From Halogranum amylolyticum (GTDB taxonomy: Archaea > Halobacteriota > Halobacteria > Halobacteriales > Haloferacaceae): a stretch of DNA of 64,000 bases. Positions 26,703-38,705 of the stretch are shown piece by piece (the first letter of the stretch is position 1; each line of letters opens with the position of its first letter). The stretch spans positions 148,108 to 212,107 of the forward strand of contig NZ_FODV01000004.1 in the NCBI RefSeq assembly GCF_900110465.1. Reading direction: 5' to 3'. The notes under the pieces are model-generated. The model did no database searches. It was not told the DNA's origin and saw only the letters and a list, made by a program, of their open reading frames with translations. Position numbers and translations under genes: made by a program.

Positions 26703-27425
26703 TCAGTTTTCGTCCGCGACGACCTCGTTCCGCAGCGTCCCGATCCCCTCGTACGTGATCTCGACCACGTCGCCGGGTTCGATCGTTCCGGGGTTCGCCG
26801 GACTGCCGAAGGCGATAGCGTCGCCGGGGCGGAAGGTGAACCGCTTCGAGAGATACGAGACGATCTCGTACGGGCCGAACAGCATCAGTTCGGTGTTGGC
26901 CTCCTGCCGTCGCTCGCCGCCGACGTCGGTGTGCATCTCCAGGCTCCGGGGGTTGAGCTCCGTCTCCAGCCACGGTCCGAGCGGCCCGGAGCCGTCGAAC
27001 GCCTTCCGCGCCGTCCGGCCCTGCTGGTCGAGGGCGTCGACGTCGTTCATGATGGTGTAACCGCGGATGTGCTCCGGCGCCTCCTCGACGGAGAAGTCGT
27101 GACAGCGATCGTCGATCACGGCGACCAACTCGCCGGCGTAGGTGAGTTCCTCGGTGAACTCGGGGTAGACGATCGGTTCTTCGTGAGCGAGCACCGACGC
27201 CGGCGGCTTGATGAAGAAGTCCGGTTCGGCGGGTCGTTCGTACTCCATCTGGTCCAGCGTGGCGGCGTAGTTCCGACCGACGCAGTAGAGCGAAGAGGGG
27301 TCACAGGGTGCGAGCAGGTCGCCGTCCTCACCGACGACGTACTCGCCGTTCTCGGCGACGACGACGCCGTCCCGATACTCGCCCGCTCGGGGCCCGTCTG
27401 CGGTCTGGATGCGTGCACGTCTCAT
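26703..27425 (-). CDS. Fumarylacetoacetate hydrolase family protein
   Basis: The 240-residue protein has the FAH-fold motifs YCVGRNYAATLDQM, DFFIKPPASVLAHEEP, LTYAGELVAVIDDR with metal-binding acids, and GYTIMNDVDALDQQG. The set of acidic ligands (E/E/D) that binds the metal is present. Family members cleave or decarboxylate beta-diketones or act as 2-hydroxyhepta-2,4-diene-dioate isomerases. The substrate is unknown. It converges tail to tail with the hydroxyacid dehydrogenase, 30 bp apart. Confidence 0.82.
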   Translation of the reverse strand: MRRARIQTADGPRAGEYRDGVVVAENGEYVVGEDGDLLAPCDPSSLYCVGRNYAATLDQMEYERPAEPDFFIKPPASVLAHEEPIVYPEFTEELTYAGELVAVIDDRCHDFSVEEAPEHIRGYTIMNDVDALDQQGRTARKAFDGSGPLGPWLETELNPRSLEMHTDVGGERRQEANTELMLFGPYEIVSYLSKRFTFRPGDAIAFGSPANPGTIEPGDVVEITYEGIGTLRNEVVADEN

Positions 27426-27619
27426 GAGAGGGGGTTAGAGGGGAGGGGCGAAAAGATGTGGCGCTCTGTCTCGGCGTTCGTGACCCGAGACGACGGAGAA
27501 CGTCGTCCTCACTCCCCCGACAGTCGTTCACGACTCAATCGCAGGACCGGATCGGGGGCCGCGGCGACCCGTCACCGAGGCGTCGCAGATGGCTTCGACC
27601 GCGAGGATCGCAGTCGAAA

Positions 27620-29839
<2,220 letters not shown>

Positions 29840-30027
29840 CTAATTCGGAAACGAAGATTTCGCTGCAACCCAAGCAGTCTTTCGGATTTATAAACTTCTG
29901 TCAGCGGTGGGTTCGACCTTGCTATCGAGCTAGTCGTGGCGACCGTCCCGGTCGCTCTCGGAGACCGGTTCTCGCCCTCCGAGAATCGCCAGCAGGCTAT
30001 TTGCCGCGAGAACACGACGTCACACAC

Positions 30028-30420
30028 ATGAACGCCCGTACGTTAGCTCTCGGAGCGGGAACTGCCGTCACCACCTTCTTACTGGCCGGTGCCGCGACCA
30101 TCGAACTGCTGGGAGCGGGCGAAGCGCCCGGAGTCGGGATCGTCGGCGTCTTCGTCGGCGTCCTCGTCGGCCTTCTGGCGGGCGGACTCGTCAGCGTGTA
30201 CGCCGACCGACTCTCCGGAATCGCCGTGCCGACCCTCGTCGCCTACGCGACGTTCGGTGTCACGTTCGTCGTGATCGCCGGGACGAGCTACGTCAACGTT
30301 CCCGGTGCCGACGACGTGTTCAGCTTCCCCGTTCACGTCGGCGTGAGCGTCGTCGTCGCTCTCGCCGCCGCGCTGCTGACTGGGCGTGGGAGACTCGGGG
30401 AGCGAGCAGCGCCCGTTTAA
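30028..30420 (+). CDS. Small membrane protein, unknown function
   Basis: The 130-residue protein starts at ATG 30028, well inside a longer reading that would add 73 unlikely residues. It has four hydrophobic helices (about 5-27, 34-57, 68-88 and 97-117). Its loops are short and glycine-rich, and no motif is recognised. It is divergent from katG. Confidence 0.6.
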   Translation: MNARTLALGAGTAVTTFLLAGAATIELLGAGEAPGVGIVGVFVGVLVGLLAGGLVSVYADRLSGIAVPTLVAYATFGVTFVVIAGTSYVNVPGADDVFSFPVHVGVSVVVALAAALLTGRGRLGERAAPV

Positions 30421-30570
30421 ATAGTCGAAACGAAAAGTACTCGCGACGAGTTTTGCTTCGGAGGAAGGCACGACGTCCCTTCCGAGCGTCCTCGGTAGAA
30501 CGGAACGGCGAGAGCAACTTTTTCCGAGAGCGCGAGCGAAGCGAGCGTCCGCGACGAGAACGGCCGTCCT

Positions 30571-31605
30571 CTAGACCCAGCCCTCTTCGACCAGCAGTTC
30601 GCCGTTCAGCACCGAGGCACCTGCGGCGCCGCGGATCGTGTTGTGGGCGAGACAGTTGTACTTGATGCCGTTTGCGGTCTCCTGGATGCCGCCGGCGGCG
30701 ACGGCCATCCCGCCTTCGAGGTTCCGGTCGAGACGCGGCTGCGGGCGCATCGGATCGTCGAAGACGTGGATGAGCTGTTCGGGCGCGCTCGGGAGGTCGA
30801 CGCCGGGATACTCGCGCATCGCCTCGGCGACTGCCTCGACGTCGGGGTCGTCGGCGAGGTCGGCGAACACCGACTCGAGGTGGCCGTCGAGCGTCGGGAT
30901 TCGGTTGCAGGAGGCGTTGACTTCAGCGTCGTGCAGCGAGAGCGCCGCGCCGTCGAAGGAGCCGAGCAGTTTACGGGATTCGGACTCCATCTTCTCCTCC
31001 TCGCCGCCGATGTGCGGGATTGCGTTGTCGATGATCTCCATCGAGGTGACGCCGTCGTAGCCCGCGCCGGAGACCGCCTGCAGCGTCGTCACGTGGACGC
31101 GGTCGAGGCCGAACTCGTCGAGCGCGGCGAGCGTCGGCACCATCGTGATCGTCGAGCAGTTGGGGTTCTTGATCAGCGCGCCGTCCCAGCCGCGTTCGTC
31201 GCGCTGGACCTCGATGAGGCCGAGGTGGTCGGCGTTGATCTCGGGGATGGTGAGCGGGACGTCTTCGGCCATCCGGTCGTTCGAGGAGTTCGAGGAGACG
31301 ACGTAGCCCGCTTCGGCGAACTCCGGTTCGACGTCGGCGGCGACGCCCGAGGGGAGCGACGAGAAGATCAGATCGAGATCGTCCGGCACCGCGTCGGCCG
31401 CAGTCCGCTGGACCTCCATGTCGGCGACGTCGTCCGGGATGGGCGTGTCGACGCGCCACTTGGCCGCCTCGTCGTAGCGCTTGCCCGCGCTGTCGTCGCT
31501 GGCGGTGACCGTCGCCAGGTCGAACGTTGGGTGGTCGTCGAGGAGTTGGATGAATCGCTGTCCGACTGCGCCGGTGGCTCCGAGGATTCCGACTCGTACT
31601 GACAT
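30571..31605 (-). CDS. asd: Aspartate-semialdehyde dehydrogenase
   Basis: The 344-residue protein begins [18 protein letters not shown], with the GxxGxxG NADP fingerprint. The catalytic cysteine is C150 in NPNCSTI, and the family segment [12 protein letters not shown] follows. It reduces aspartyl phosphate to aspartate semialdehyde, the branch point to threonine, methionine and lysine. Start is the ATG at 31605, favoured over the ATG at 31656 because it opens with the Rossmann strand. Confidence 0.93.
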   Translation of the reverse strand: MSVRVGILGATGAVGQRFIQLLDDHPTFDLATVTASDDSAGKRYDEAAKWRVDTPIPDDVADMEVQRTAADAVPDDLDLIFSSLPSGVAADVEPEFAEAGYVVSSNSSNDRMAEDVPLTIPEINADHLGLIEVQRDERGWDGALIKNPNCSTITMVPTLAALDEFGLDRVHVTTLQAVSGAGYDGVTSMEIIDNAIPHIGGEEEKMESESRKLLGSFDGAALSLHDAEVNASCNRIPTLDGHLESVFADLADDPDVEAVAEAMREYPGVDLPSAPEQLIHVFDDPMRPQPRLDRNLEGGMAVAAGGIQETANGIKYNCLAHNTIRGAAGASVLNGELLVEEGWV

Positions 31606-31989
31606 TGGTATGCGGTAGGGTGACACGAGGATAAGGGGGTTTGGATTCGCGCCCATCTTTGCGGAACCGTGAAGGTCTGCGGTCGTACGAGTCGGAAAGG
31701 GTTTGAGGCGCCGACGGCTACCTCCGAGTGCACACCTTTAGTCCCCGCCCGAGTGTTTCCACTTCGGAAGCGATGACCGCGCGGCGAACCCGGGTGTGCG
31801 ACATCTCTGGACCACGTACTGAGTGGTCGTCCGACGTCGGCGACGACGACGGACCGGACTCCGTCCGCCCTAAAGAGACGAGTGCCCGGCACGAGGGTTT
31901 CCCGGTCGACTCGGCATGCTGCCACTGGGATGAGACCGGCCGTTAGTGTTCCGGGCAACATTCTACACCTCCGAGAGACGTCTCTGGAG
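31606..31989. other. 384-bp spacer between asd and the alpha/beta hydrolase gene
   Basis: No gene can be supported. A 57-codon ORF (31773-31946, plus strand) follows a TATA-like word at 31736-31740, but the protein shows no family sign. The remaining sequence is GC-rich with no visible repeats. Confidence 0.35.
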
Positions 31990-33294
31990 CTACGACCCGA
32001 CCGACTCCGGTGCGACGTCGTCGATCCAGACGACGAGATCCGAGACGACGTCACGGGCGACGTTCCCGCCGAAGGAGAGGCTCAGCGGCGTCGTCGGGAC
32101 GTACCCCTCTTGCAAGAAGTGGTCGAGACCCTCGTAGAGCGCGACCTGACTCCCGTCGGGGAGGTCGGCGGTTTCCCACGCTTCGAACCGCCCGCGAAGG
32201 AATGCGGCGACCTCCGGTCGGGCCTCCTCGTCGACCCGGTACGTAGTCGCGACGAAGACGGGAACGTCGAGGCCGCTGGCGGTAGCCTCGGGGTCGTACT
32301 CGTTTAGAGTTCGATGCCAGACGCCCGGTCTGCCCACGAGCGTCTCGTCGTCCTCGAACTCGCCCGCCGCGATCCGACGGAGCGTCTCTCGGTCCGCTTC
32401 GAGTTGGGCCTCCTGTTCGTCGTCGAGGTCGCCGTCTCGGTCGAACTCGTACCGGATGATGTCGGCGTCCTCCGGGTCGAGGCCGGTGGTGGCAGAACCG
32501 TCGAGGTTCACGACGCCAGCGACGCCACCGTGACGGTCGGCGATTCGGGGAGCGGCCATCCCGCCTTGGCTGTGTCCGGCGACGAACACGGCGTCTCCGT
32601 CGACCTCGTCGACTGCGGCGAGTGTGTCCAGTGCCGCGACCGCGTCGTCGACGACGACGGTGTCGAGGGTGTGGTCCCCGTCGTCGACGTCGTGCGCTGC
32701 CAGTCGCTTCTCGTATCGGAGCGAGGCGACTCCCTCGGTGGCGAGCCCCCACGCGAGGTCCTTGAAGAGCTTCGATGCGCCTGCGGTCCCGTCCGGGTCG
32801 TGGATACCTGCGCCGTGAACGTAGACGACGCCCGGGAACGGTCCGTCACCGTCGGGGACGGTGAGAACGCCGTCGAGGGTCACGTCTCCGGCGTCGACGG
32901 TCACGCTGCGCTCGCCGAACGCGCTCTCGTCGACGTACTCCGGGACGTCGTACTCGGGGGCGAACGAGAAGTCCGTGACGCCGTCTCCGTCGACGACGAC
33001 GTTCGCCGTCTCGGTACCGCTCTCGAATCGGAACGTGACGGTCGCTTCGTCGCCGTCGACAACCACCTCGCCGACAGCGTCGAAGTCGCCGTACTGGGCG
33101 TAGAGTCCCCACCAGTACTGTTCAAGGGCGTCTTCGGCAGTCGTCGACTCCTCTTCGAACTCGTCGGGGAACGATACGACGACCGCGTCTCGACCGTCGT
33201 CGGCGACCAGTTCGACGGCTTCGGCAAACGACCCGTCGAGGAACCGCGTCGCGAACTCCCGAACCGTCTCTTCGGTGTCGCTCGTGGGGGCCAT
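31990..33294 (-). CDS. DUF3887-like plus alpha/beta hydrolase, dienelactone hydrolase-like
   Basis: From the ATG at 33294 the protein has 434 residues. The first ~115 residues resemble the DUF3887 module often fused to these hydrolases. Then an alpha/beta hydrolase follows: oxyanion-hole YVHGAGIHDP, nucleophile GHSQGGMAAP, and a late acid/His region with EGLDHFLQEGYV. The longer reading (to 34431) runs through the aminotransferase gene on a wrong frame, so I rejected it. The ester or peptide substrate is unknown. It is in line with the aminotransferase gene upstream on the same strand. Confidence 0.78.
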   Translation of the reverse strand: MAPTSDTEETVREFATRFLDGSFAEAVELVADDGRDAVVVSFPDEFEEESTTAEDALEQYWWGLYAQYGDFDAVGEVVVDGDEATVTFRFESGTETANVVVDGDGVTDFSFAPEYDVPEYVDESAFGERSVTVDAGDVTLDGVLTVPDGDGPFPGVVYVHGAGIHDPDGTAGASKLFKDLAWGLATEGVASLRYEKRLAAHDVDDGDHTLDTVVVDDAVAALDTLAAVDEVDGDAVFVAGHSQGGMAAPRIADRHGGVAGVVNLDGSATTGLDPEDADIIRYEFDRDGDLDDEQEAQLEADRETLRRIAAGEFEDDETLVGRPGVWHRTLNEYDPEATASGLDVPVFVATTYRVDEEARPEVAAFLRGRFEAWETADLPDGSQVALYEGLDHFLQEGYVPTTPLSLSFGGNVARDVVSDLVVWIDDVAPESVGS

Positions 33295-33413
33295 GCGTCG
33301 AGTCGTGATTACGGGAGCGATGATAAATAGTTTGACGTGTTCGGTGTCACACTCGACGAGACGCGGAACTCTTCTGAGCGGACAGCCGTCGAACAGAGAG
33401 TGAGGCCGGAGAG

Positions 33414-34526
33414 CTACAGCCCCGCGACGTCCTCGATGGCGTCGGTCAGTTCTCTGATCGACTCGACGTCGTGTTCGCCCATGTGGCCGATGCGGAACGT
33501 CTCCTCGCCGAGTGCAGAGCCGTAGCCGTTCGAGAACGCCATGTCGTACTGCTCGGAGACCTGTTCGATGGTCGCGGCGACGTCGATCCCCTGCGTGTTC
33601 TCGATGCAGGCCACCGTCTGGGACTCGTAGCCCTCCTCGGGGAACATGTCGAAGTGTTTGTACGCCCACTCGCGGGTGTACTCGGCCATCTCCTCGTGTC
33701 GCCGACTGCGTTCCTCGTGGCCCTCGTCGAGCATGTACTTCATCTGCTTTCGGTAGGCCAGCATGACGGGGATGGCGGGCGTGGAGTGGGTCTGGCCCTT
33801 CCGGTCGTAGTAGTCGAGGGCCCGCTGGAAGCCGCCGTACCACGACGCGGAGTCCTTCGACAGTTCCCGCTCGTAGGCCTCGTCGCTGACGGCGCAGACC
33901 GCCAGTCCCGGCGGCATCGCGAACGCCTTCTGCGTCGACGCGAAGATGACGTCGATGTCGTGTTCGTCGACGTCGACGTAGTCGCCGCCGAGCGAGGACA
34001 CCGCGTCGACGACGAAGTAGGTGTCCGGATACTCCGCGACGACGTCGCCGATCTCCTCGATGGGGTTGCGGACGCCGGTGGAGCTCTCGTTCATCACGCA
34101 GGCGACGACGTCGTAGTGTTTCTCGCTCGTCTCGAGCGCCTCGCGGACGTCTTCGGGTTTGACCGCCTGCCCCCACTCGTACTCGAGCGTGTCGACGTTC
34201 TTCCCCAGTCGCTCGGCGACGTTGGCGTGCCGTTCGCTGAAACTCCCGCAGGTCGCGACGAGGATGTTCTCGTCGACGAGGTTGAGCGTCGACGCCTCCC
34301 AGAACTCCGTCCCCGACGCGGTGAGGATCATCACGTCGTTGTCCGTGCCGAGGAACTCCTTCGTGTCCTCGACGACGGTCGTGTAGAGGTCGGTCATCCG
34401 GTCCATGCGGTGGCCGAACATCGGCTCGCACATGGCCTCGATGACGTCGTCGCGGACCTCGGTCGGACCCGGGATGTACAGTGTCTTGTTCGGATAGTCG
34501 TCTTTGTATTCGCGTTTCTCGGTCAC
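33414..34526 (-). CDS. Class V PLP aminotransferase (alanine-glyoxylate/serine-pyruvate type)
   Basis: The gene has two candidate GTG starts, at 34535 and 34526; I prefer 34526, giving 370 residues starting VTEKREYKDDY, which fits haloarchaeal relatives as I recall them. The PLP lysine is in STQKAFAMPPGL, and the early loop is PGPTEVRDDVIEAM. Class V enzymes of this type move amino groups between alanine or serine and glyoxylate/pyruvate; the same family includes other small-molecule aminotransferases. The gene and the hydrolase downstream are on one strand, about 120 bp apart. Confidence 0.85.
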   Translation of the reverse strand: MTEKREYKDDYPNKTLYIPGPTEVRDDVIEAMCEPMFGHRMDRMTDLYTTVVEDTKEFLGTDNDVMILTASGTEFWEASTLNLVDENILVATCGSFSERHANVAERLGKNVDTLEYEWGQAVKPEDVREALETSEKHYDVVACVMNESSTGVRNPIEEIGDVVAEYPDTYFVVDAVSSLGGDYVDVDEHDIDVIFASTQKAFAMPPGLAVCAVSDEAYERELSKDSASWYGGFQRALDYYDRKGQTHSTPAIPVMLAYRKQMKYMLDEGHEERSRRHEEMAEYTREWAYKHFDMFPEEGYESQTVACIENTQGIDVAATIEQVSEQYDMAFSNGYGSALGEETFRIGHMGEHDVESIRELTDAIEDVAGL

Positions 34527-34683
34527 AGGAGCCACCTAAGTACGACTCACTGTGCAGTCGGAGGGCATGGTACTTTTGATTCCCCCCAATTACGGCGGAC
34601 GACGGGCCGGTCGTCGGGCCCGGAGCGCGACGGTCGAGAACGGCGTTCGGACCCCGTCGACGCGCCGACGCCGGAGACGGACC

Positions 34684-35514
34684 TCACCGCGACGGGCCGT
34701 CGTAGCGACCCATCCCGGCGTGGAGTTCCCCGTCGACGACGGTCCACCCGCGCCGACCGTCGGTGTAGACGGCGGGGGTCGTCGTCGCCTCGAACGTGTT
34801 GAAGCTGTTCGAGAGCCAGAACCCCCACTCGTTCCACCCCTCGAAGCGGATCTCACCGACGGTGACCGTCGCCGGACCGTCGGTCTCGTAGGTGGCCGAG
34901 ACGGTGCTGGCGAAGCGAGCGCAGTTGTCCGTCTCGCTCCACGGGGCTCGACAGTCGACGGTGGTCGCGTCGGAGATCGGAGCGAGGAACGTCCCGTTCG
35001 CGAGGGGGTCGCGCGTCTCGATATCGTGGTCGACCGTCACCTGCCACGAGATGGAGTACGTCGTGGGGTGGGCGACGAGTTCTCTGTTAGTCATCTCCTC
35101 CGGAATCTCGTCGCGTGAGATCTCCCGACGGTCGACGACCGACCCGTTGTCGGCGTACGTCCAGAGGACGTAGCGGTCCTCCCCGACCAGGCGGTCGGCG
35201 TGCAGGCGGAGCATCGGCCCGCGTGCCGTCTCGACGACCGACGCGTCCCAGTCGGTTAATCGGTTTCCGTCGTCGTCGTAGAGCCAGAGGTTCGACGAGA
35301 GGTCTGCCTCGACGTCCTCGCCCTGGGGGAACGGGAGCAACAACGTTGCGTTCTCGACGGTGGCGTTCGTGCTGACCGACGTCGTGTAGGAGTACGAGGA
35401 GTAGTGACTGTACGCGAAGTCCGGCGGGAAGAGCAGGAACGCGAACGCGGCGAGCGGCGCGAGAGCGACGAGACCGACGACTGCGAGGACGAGGAGCCGC
35501 TTCGAGGAGACCAT
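34684..35514 (-). CDS. Membrane-anchored extracellular protein, unknown function
   Basis: The 276-residue protein starts with a membrane anchor or uncleaved signal (LLVLAVVGLVALAPLAAFAFLL, 7-28). The following ~245 residues are beta-rich and outside-facing by the charge pattern, with several N-x-S/T sites (VENATL, NGSV, LANGTF) that could be glycosylated in halophiles. Two cysteines (VDCRAP, DNCARF) may pair. No family is recognised. Confidence 0.65.
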   Translation of the reverse strand: MVSSKRLLVLAVVGLVALAPLAAFAFLLFPPDFAYSHYSSYSYTTSVSTNATVENATLLLPFPQGEDVEADLSSNLWLYDDDGNRLTDWDASVVETARGPMLRLHADRLVGEDRYVLWTYADNGSVVDRREISRDEIPEEMTNRELVAHPTTYSISWQVTVDHDIETRDPLANGTFLAPISDATTVDCRAPWSETDNCARFASTVSATYETDGPATVTVGEIRFEGWNEWGFWLSNSFNTFEATTTPAVYTDGRRGWTVVDGELHAGMGRYDGPSR

Positions 35515-35649
35515 GTGTTCTAGACGACAGTATCTACGAAGTAACTGTTGAGAGCCGAGATAACACGAGTCGAACCGCAGGGGAGACCACCCAGTCGAAC
35601 GACTGGCCCGACCGGCATCGTTTAGTTCACGCTCGGAGAATCGAAACCA

Positions 35650-37050
35650 ATGACGGAGCGATGGCTCTACGCGTGGGGGTTGGGTTCGGTCGCCTTCGGT
35701 GGCGCCTCGCTCCTCGTGCCGCTGTACATCGTCCAGTTGGGGGCGACGTCGGTCCAGTTGGGCGTGCTCGCGTCGACGGCCGCGGTCATCGGCGCGCCCG
35801 GAGCGATTCTCTTCGGGCGACTCGCGAACCGCGTCACACGGCGGCGACCGCTGGTGCTGGTGACGTTGCTGGGCGTCGCTGCCATGCTCGTAGTGATTCC
35901 CCTGTCGACGAACATCACGACGATCATCGTCGCGAATGCAGCGCTCTGGCTCGTCGTCGCGTCGGTGAGTCCAGTGTTGACGATGTTGGTCGTCGACGAC
36001 GCGCCCGAGTCGAGGTGGAGCGCGCGTATCGGCCTGCTGAACAAGTATCAGGGGTACGGCTGGGCCGGGGGGCTTGTGCTCGGGACGGTCTGGCCGCTCG
36101 TCGGCCCTCGAGTCGTCGACGAGACAGCAGTCACGGAGACGTTGTTCTGGCTCTTGGCCGCCTGCGCCGCCGTCGCCGTCGTCACTGCCGCGGGGTCGCT
36201 ACCGCGTCCGGCGCCCGACGGCCACGTGACGGGCGAGCGTCGGGCGCGACGGATCGCTCGCCTCCTGTCGAGTTCGCGAAGCGGCGTCAAGGGGACGACG
36301 TTCGTCTTCGCTCCGAACCGACTGTACTGGTCCACACGGGGGATTCGTCCGCGACGACTCCTCGAGCGACTCGATCCTGCGCTGGCGACGTACTTCGCCG
36401 CCGCGACGCTGTTCTCCGTCGGGTTCGCGGCGTTCTGGGCGCCGCTTCCGCTCTTTCTGACCGAATCGAACTTCGTCTCTGGACAGGTGTTCGCGCTCTA
36501 TCTGGTGTCCAGTCTCGCGTCGGCCGTCCTCTACGAGTTCGCCGGGGGGTTCGCGACGAAGTACGATGTCCGACTGTTGCAGTCCGGCGCACTCGCCGTG
36601 CGCGGAGCGCTGTTTCCGATGGTCGTCCTCGTCACTGCCGTCGCAGCAGTCTCGGTCGGGTTCGTCACTGTCGGCGTCGTACTCGCCGCAATCGGGGCGA
36701 CCTGGGCGTTCATCGCCGTCGTCGGGACGGCCATCGTCACCCGACTTGCGCCACCGAGCGTCCGCGGCGAGGTGCTCGGTGTCCACACGGCGCTGAGCGC
36801 GGTCGCAGGCGGCGTCGGCGGCGTGCTGGGTGGCTGGGTCGCCGGCTTCGGCTATCTCACGGCGTTCGGCGTCGCAGGTGGTCTCGTCGTTCTCGCGTCC
36901 GTTCTCGTCTTCTCGCTTCGGACGCTCTCGGGCGGTGAGAGAGCAGCGAAGACGCCCAACGAGAACGTGGCCGAGACGGCGTCCACCGTTGCCGTCCCGG
37001 CCGTCTCGACGGAGGAAGTCGGCGAGGAGATCGAGGTACAGACGAGATGA
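35650..37050 (+). CDS. Major facilitator superfamily transporter
   Basis: The 466-residue protein has about 12 helices in two bundles with a long central loop (about 180-240). The paired MFS loops are FGRLANRVTRRRPLVLV and FATKYDVRLLQSG. A TATA-like word (gtttagtt, about 35619) lies about 30 nt before the ATG at 35650. The substrate is unknown. It shares its last bases with the next gene (37047-37050), so the two are co-translated. Confidence 0.82.
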   Translation: MTERWLYAWGLGSVAFGGASLLVPLYIVQLGATSVQLGVLASTAAVIGAPGAILFGRLANRVTRRRPLVLVTLLGVAAMLVVIPLSTNITTIIVANAALWLVVASVSPVLTMLVVDDAPESRWSARIGLLNKYQGYGWAGGLVLGTVWPLVGPRVVDETAVTETLFWLLAACAAVAVVTAAGSLPRPAPDGHVTGERRARRIARLLSSSRSGVKGTTFVFAPNRLYWSTRGIRPRRLLERLDPALATYFAAATLFSVGFAAFWAPLPLFLTESNFVSGQVFALYLVSSLASAVLYEFAGGFATKYDVRLLQSGALAVRGALFPMVVLVTAVAAVSVGFVTVGVVLAAIGATWAFIAVVGTAIVTRLAPPSVRGEVLGVHTALSAVAGGVGGVLGGWVAGFGYLTAFGVAGGLVVLASVLVFSLRTLSGGERAAKTPNENVAETASTVAVPAVSTEEVGEEIEVQTR

Positions 37051-37697
37051 GTACGACACGTAGTCGCCCTCACGAGTGGGTCCCATGGAGCGCGCTCGGA
37101 GCGATGTTGGGCGCTGTACTGTGGACGGCGATGCCGTGGGTGCAGCGAATCGCGCTGGGGACCCGACCGTACGTCGCCACCGCGTACGACGTCGTCGCGT
37201 GCGCCGGATGGCTGCTGATGGTGTGGGGTCTCGTCGGGTTTCGCTCGACGTTCCGAGCACAGTACGGACGACTCGGCCGTGTCGGTGTGTGGACGACGGG
37301 GGTCGGAATGGCGCTCGTCGCAGTCGTCCTCGCCAGAGCAGTCGTCGCCTTCGTCGACGCCGGCTTTCGCGCCGTTCCAGCCACCGGCGAAGACCCCGCC
37401 GGCCTCGTCGTCACGATCACGGCGTTTCTCGGACTGGGGGTGACACTCACGGGAGCGGGAGTGCTCGGTGTCGCGCTTCGGCGTCTCGAGGGTCCGACGT
37501 TCTCCGCGTCCCTGTTGCTCGTCGGCGCAGCCGTCGTTCCCGCCCTTGTCGTCGGTCTCCGCTTCCTCTCGCTCCTGCCACTGGCTCTCGGTATGCTCGT
37601 CGTTCGGACCCCCCTCGTGCTCGTCCCGTTCGGCGTCGGGTGGCTGGCACTCGGTCGACTCGTGTGGACCGTGTCGCGACACGACCGCTCGACGTAG
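37047..37697 (+). CDS. Membrane protein, four to six helices, unknown function
   Basis: This 216-residue hydrophobic protein starts at an ATG overlapping the MFS stop by four bases (ATGA). Helices lie at about 13-30, 44-66, 80-100, 115-135, 145-165 and 175-205. No motif is recognised. Coupling to the MFS gene suggests a partner or a regulator of the carrier, which is inference. Confidence 0.7.
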   Translation: MSTTRSRPHEWVPWSALGAMLGAVLWTAMPWVQRIALGTRPYVATAYDVVACAGWLLMVWGLVGFRSTFRAQYGRLGRVGVWTTGVGMALVAVVLARAVVAFVDAGFRAVPATGEDPAGLVVTITAFLGLGVTLTGAGVLGVALRRLEGPTFSASLLLVGAAVVPALVVGLRFLSLLPLALGMLVVRTPLVLVPFGVGWLALGRLVWTVSRHDRST

Positions 37698-37803
37698 CGC
37701 GCCGTTGTCGTCGGGGTCCACGCACGGTGGGGCGACTCCCACAGCGGACGGTCGTCTGTGGGAGAGACACACGCTTTTGTCCGTCGCCCGCGACTCGTCG
37801 GTC

Positions 37804-38688
37804 ATGCAGACACGCGCTCTGGGGGAGACCGGTCACGACAGTACCGTCACGACGTTCGGTGCCATCGCGCTCAACTGGCTCGAACAGGAAGGGGCGAACC
37901 AGCTGGTCGAACTGCTGCTCGACCACGGCGTCAACCACTTCGACGTCGCCCCGACGTACGGCGACGCGGAGCTGAAACTGGGACCGAAGCTCAGACAGCA
38001 CCGCGAGGAGATCTTTCTGGGCTGCAAAACCCAGGAGCGGGAGTACGAGGGAGCTAGACGGAAACTGGAGCAGTCGCTCACTCGACTCGGCGTCGACCAC
38101 ATCGACCTCTATCAGATACACGGGCTGGAGTACGAGGAGGAACTCGACACGATCACCGGCGAGGGTGGCGCGCTCGCAGCCATCCGCGACGCGAGAGCGG
38201 AGGGACTCGTCGACCACGTCGGGTTGACGAGTCACGGGGATCCGCAACTGATCCACGACGCGCTTGACCGGATCGACGACCTCGAGACGCTGATGCTCCC
38301 GATGAACCCCGTCGTCGTCGGCAAAGACGGCGCGGAGTACGACTACGCGTCGGTGCTCGAACGGGCGGACGATCTCGGCGTCGGCACGCTCGGCATCAAG
38401 GCCTTCGCGAAGGGGTCGTGGCCGTCGACGGACGAACTCCCCGAGGCGGACCGGCCGTACGCCAACTGGTACCGGCCGGTCGACACGCCCGACGAGATCC
38501 GCGAGCGGTTCGACTTCGCGGCGGCACAGGGGCTCACGAGCGTCGTCACCCCGGGCGACCCGAAACTGGTCGCGATGGTACTCGACGCGGCCGAACGCTA
38601 CGACGGGATGGACGACGCGGCCCAGCGGTCGCTCGTCGAGCGACTGCGTCACGACGACAGCCCGGTCCCCGAGCAGTTGCACCACTGA
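37804..38688 (+). CDS. Aldo/keto reductase
   Basis: The ATG at 37804 gives 294 residues. The AKR catalytic tetrad is visible: D47 and Y52 in HFDVAPTYGDAE, K75 in LGCKTQ and H106 in YQIHGLEY. The product reduces aldehydes or ketones with NADPH. The start in-frame 112 codons upstream (37468) would run through the previous gene and was rejected. A methyltransferase gene follows 17 bp after the stop on the same strand. Confidence 0.85.
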   Translation: MQTRALGETGHDSTVTTFGAIALNWLEQEGANQLVELLLDHGVNHFDVAPTYGDAELKLGPKLRQHREEIFLGCKTQEREYEGARRKLEQSLTRLGVDHIDLYQIHGLEYEEELDTITGEGGALAAIRDARAEGLVDHVGLTSHGDPQLIHDALDRIDDLETLMLPMNPVVVGKDGAEYDYASVLERADDLGVGTLGIKAFAKGSWPSTDELPEADRPYANWYRPVDTPDEIRERFDFAAAQGLTSVVTPGDPKLVAMVLDAAERYDGMDDAAQRSLVERLRHDDSPVPEQLHH

Positions 38689-38705
38689 CACGGAGTGGAC
38701 GAGGC

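Noticed and set aside
31773..31946. 57-codon ORF with an upstream TATA-like word
   Set aside because: No recognisable feature; without conservation data I cannot call it a gene.
33295..34431. Extension of the alpha/beta hydrolase to 813 codons
   Set aside because: The first 379 codons are arginine-rich and lie over the aminotransferase gene in another frame; the ATG at 33294 opens the real protein.
36852..37805. Minus-strand ORF of 317 codons opposite the MFS and membrane protein genes
   Set aside because: It reads as antisense shadow of two hydrophobic genes and lacks any domain.
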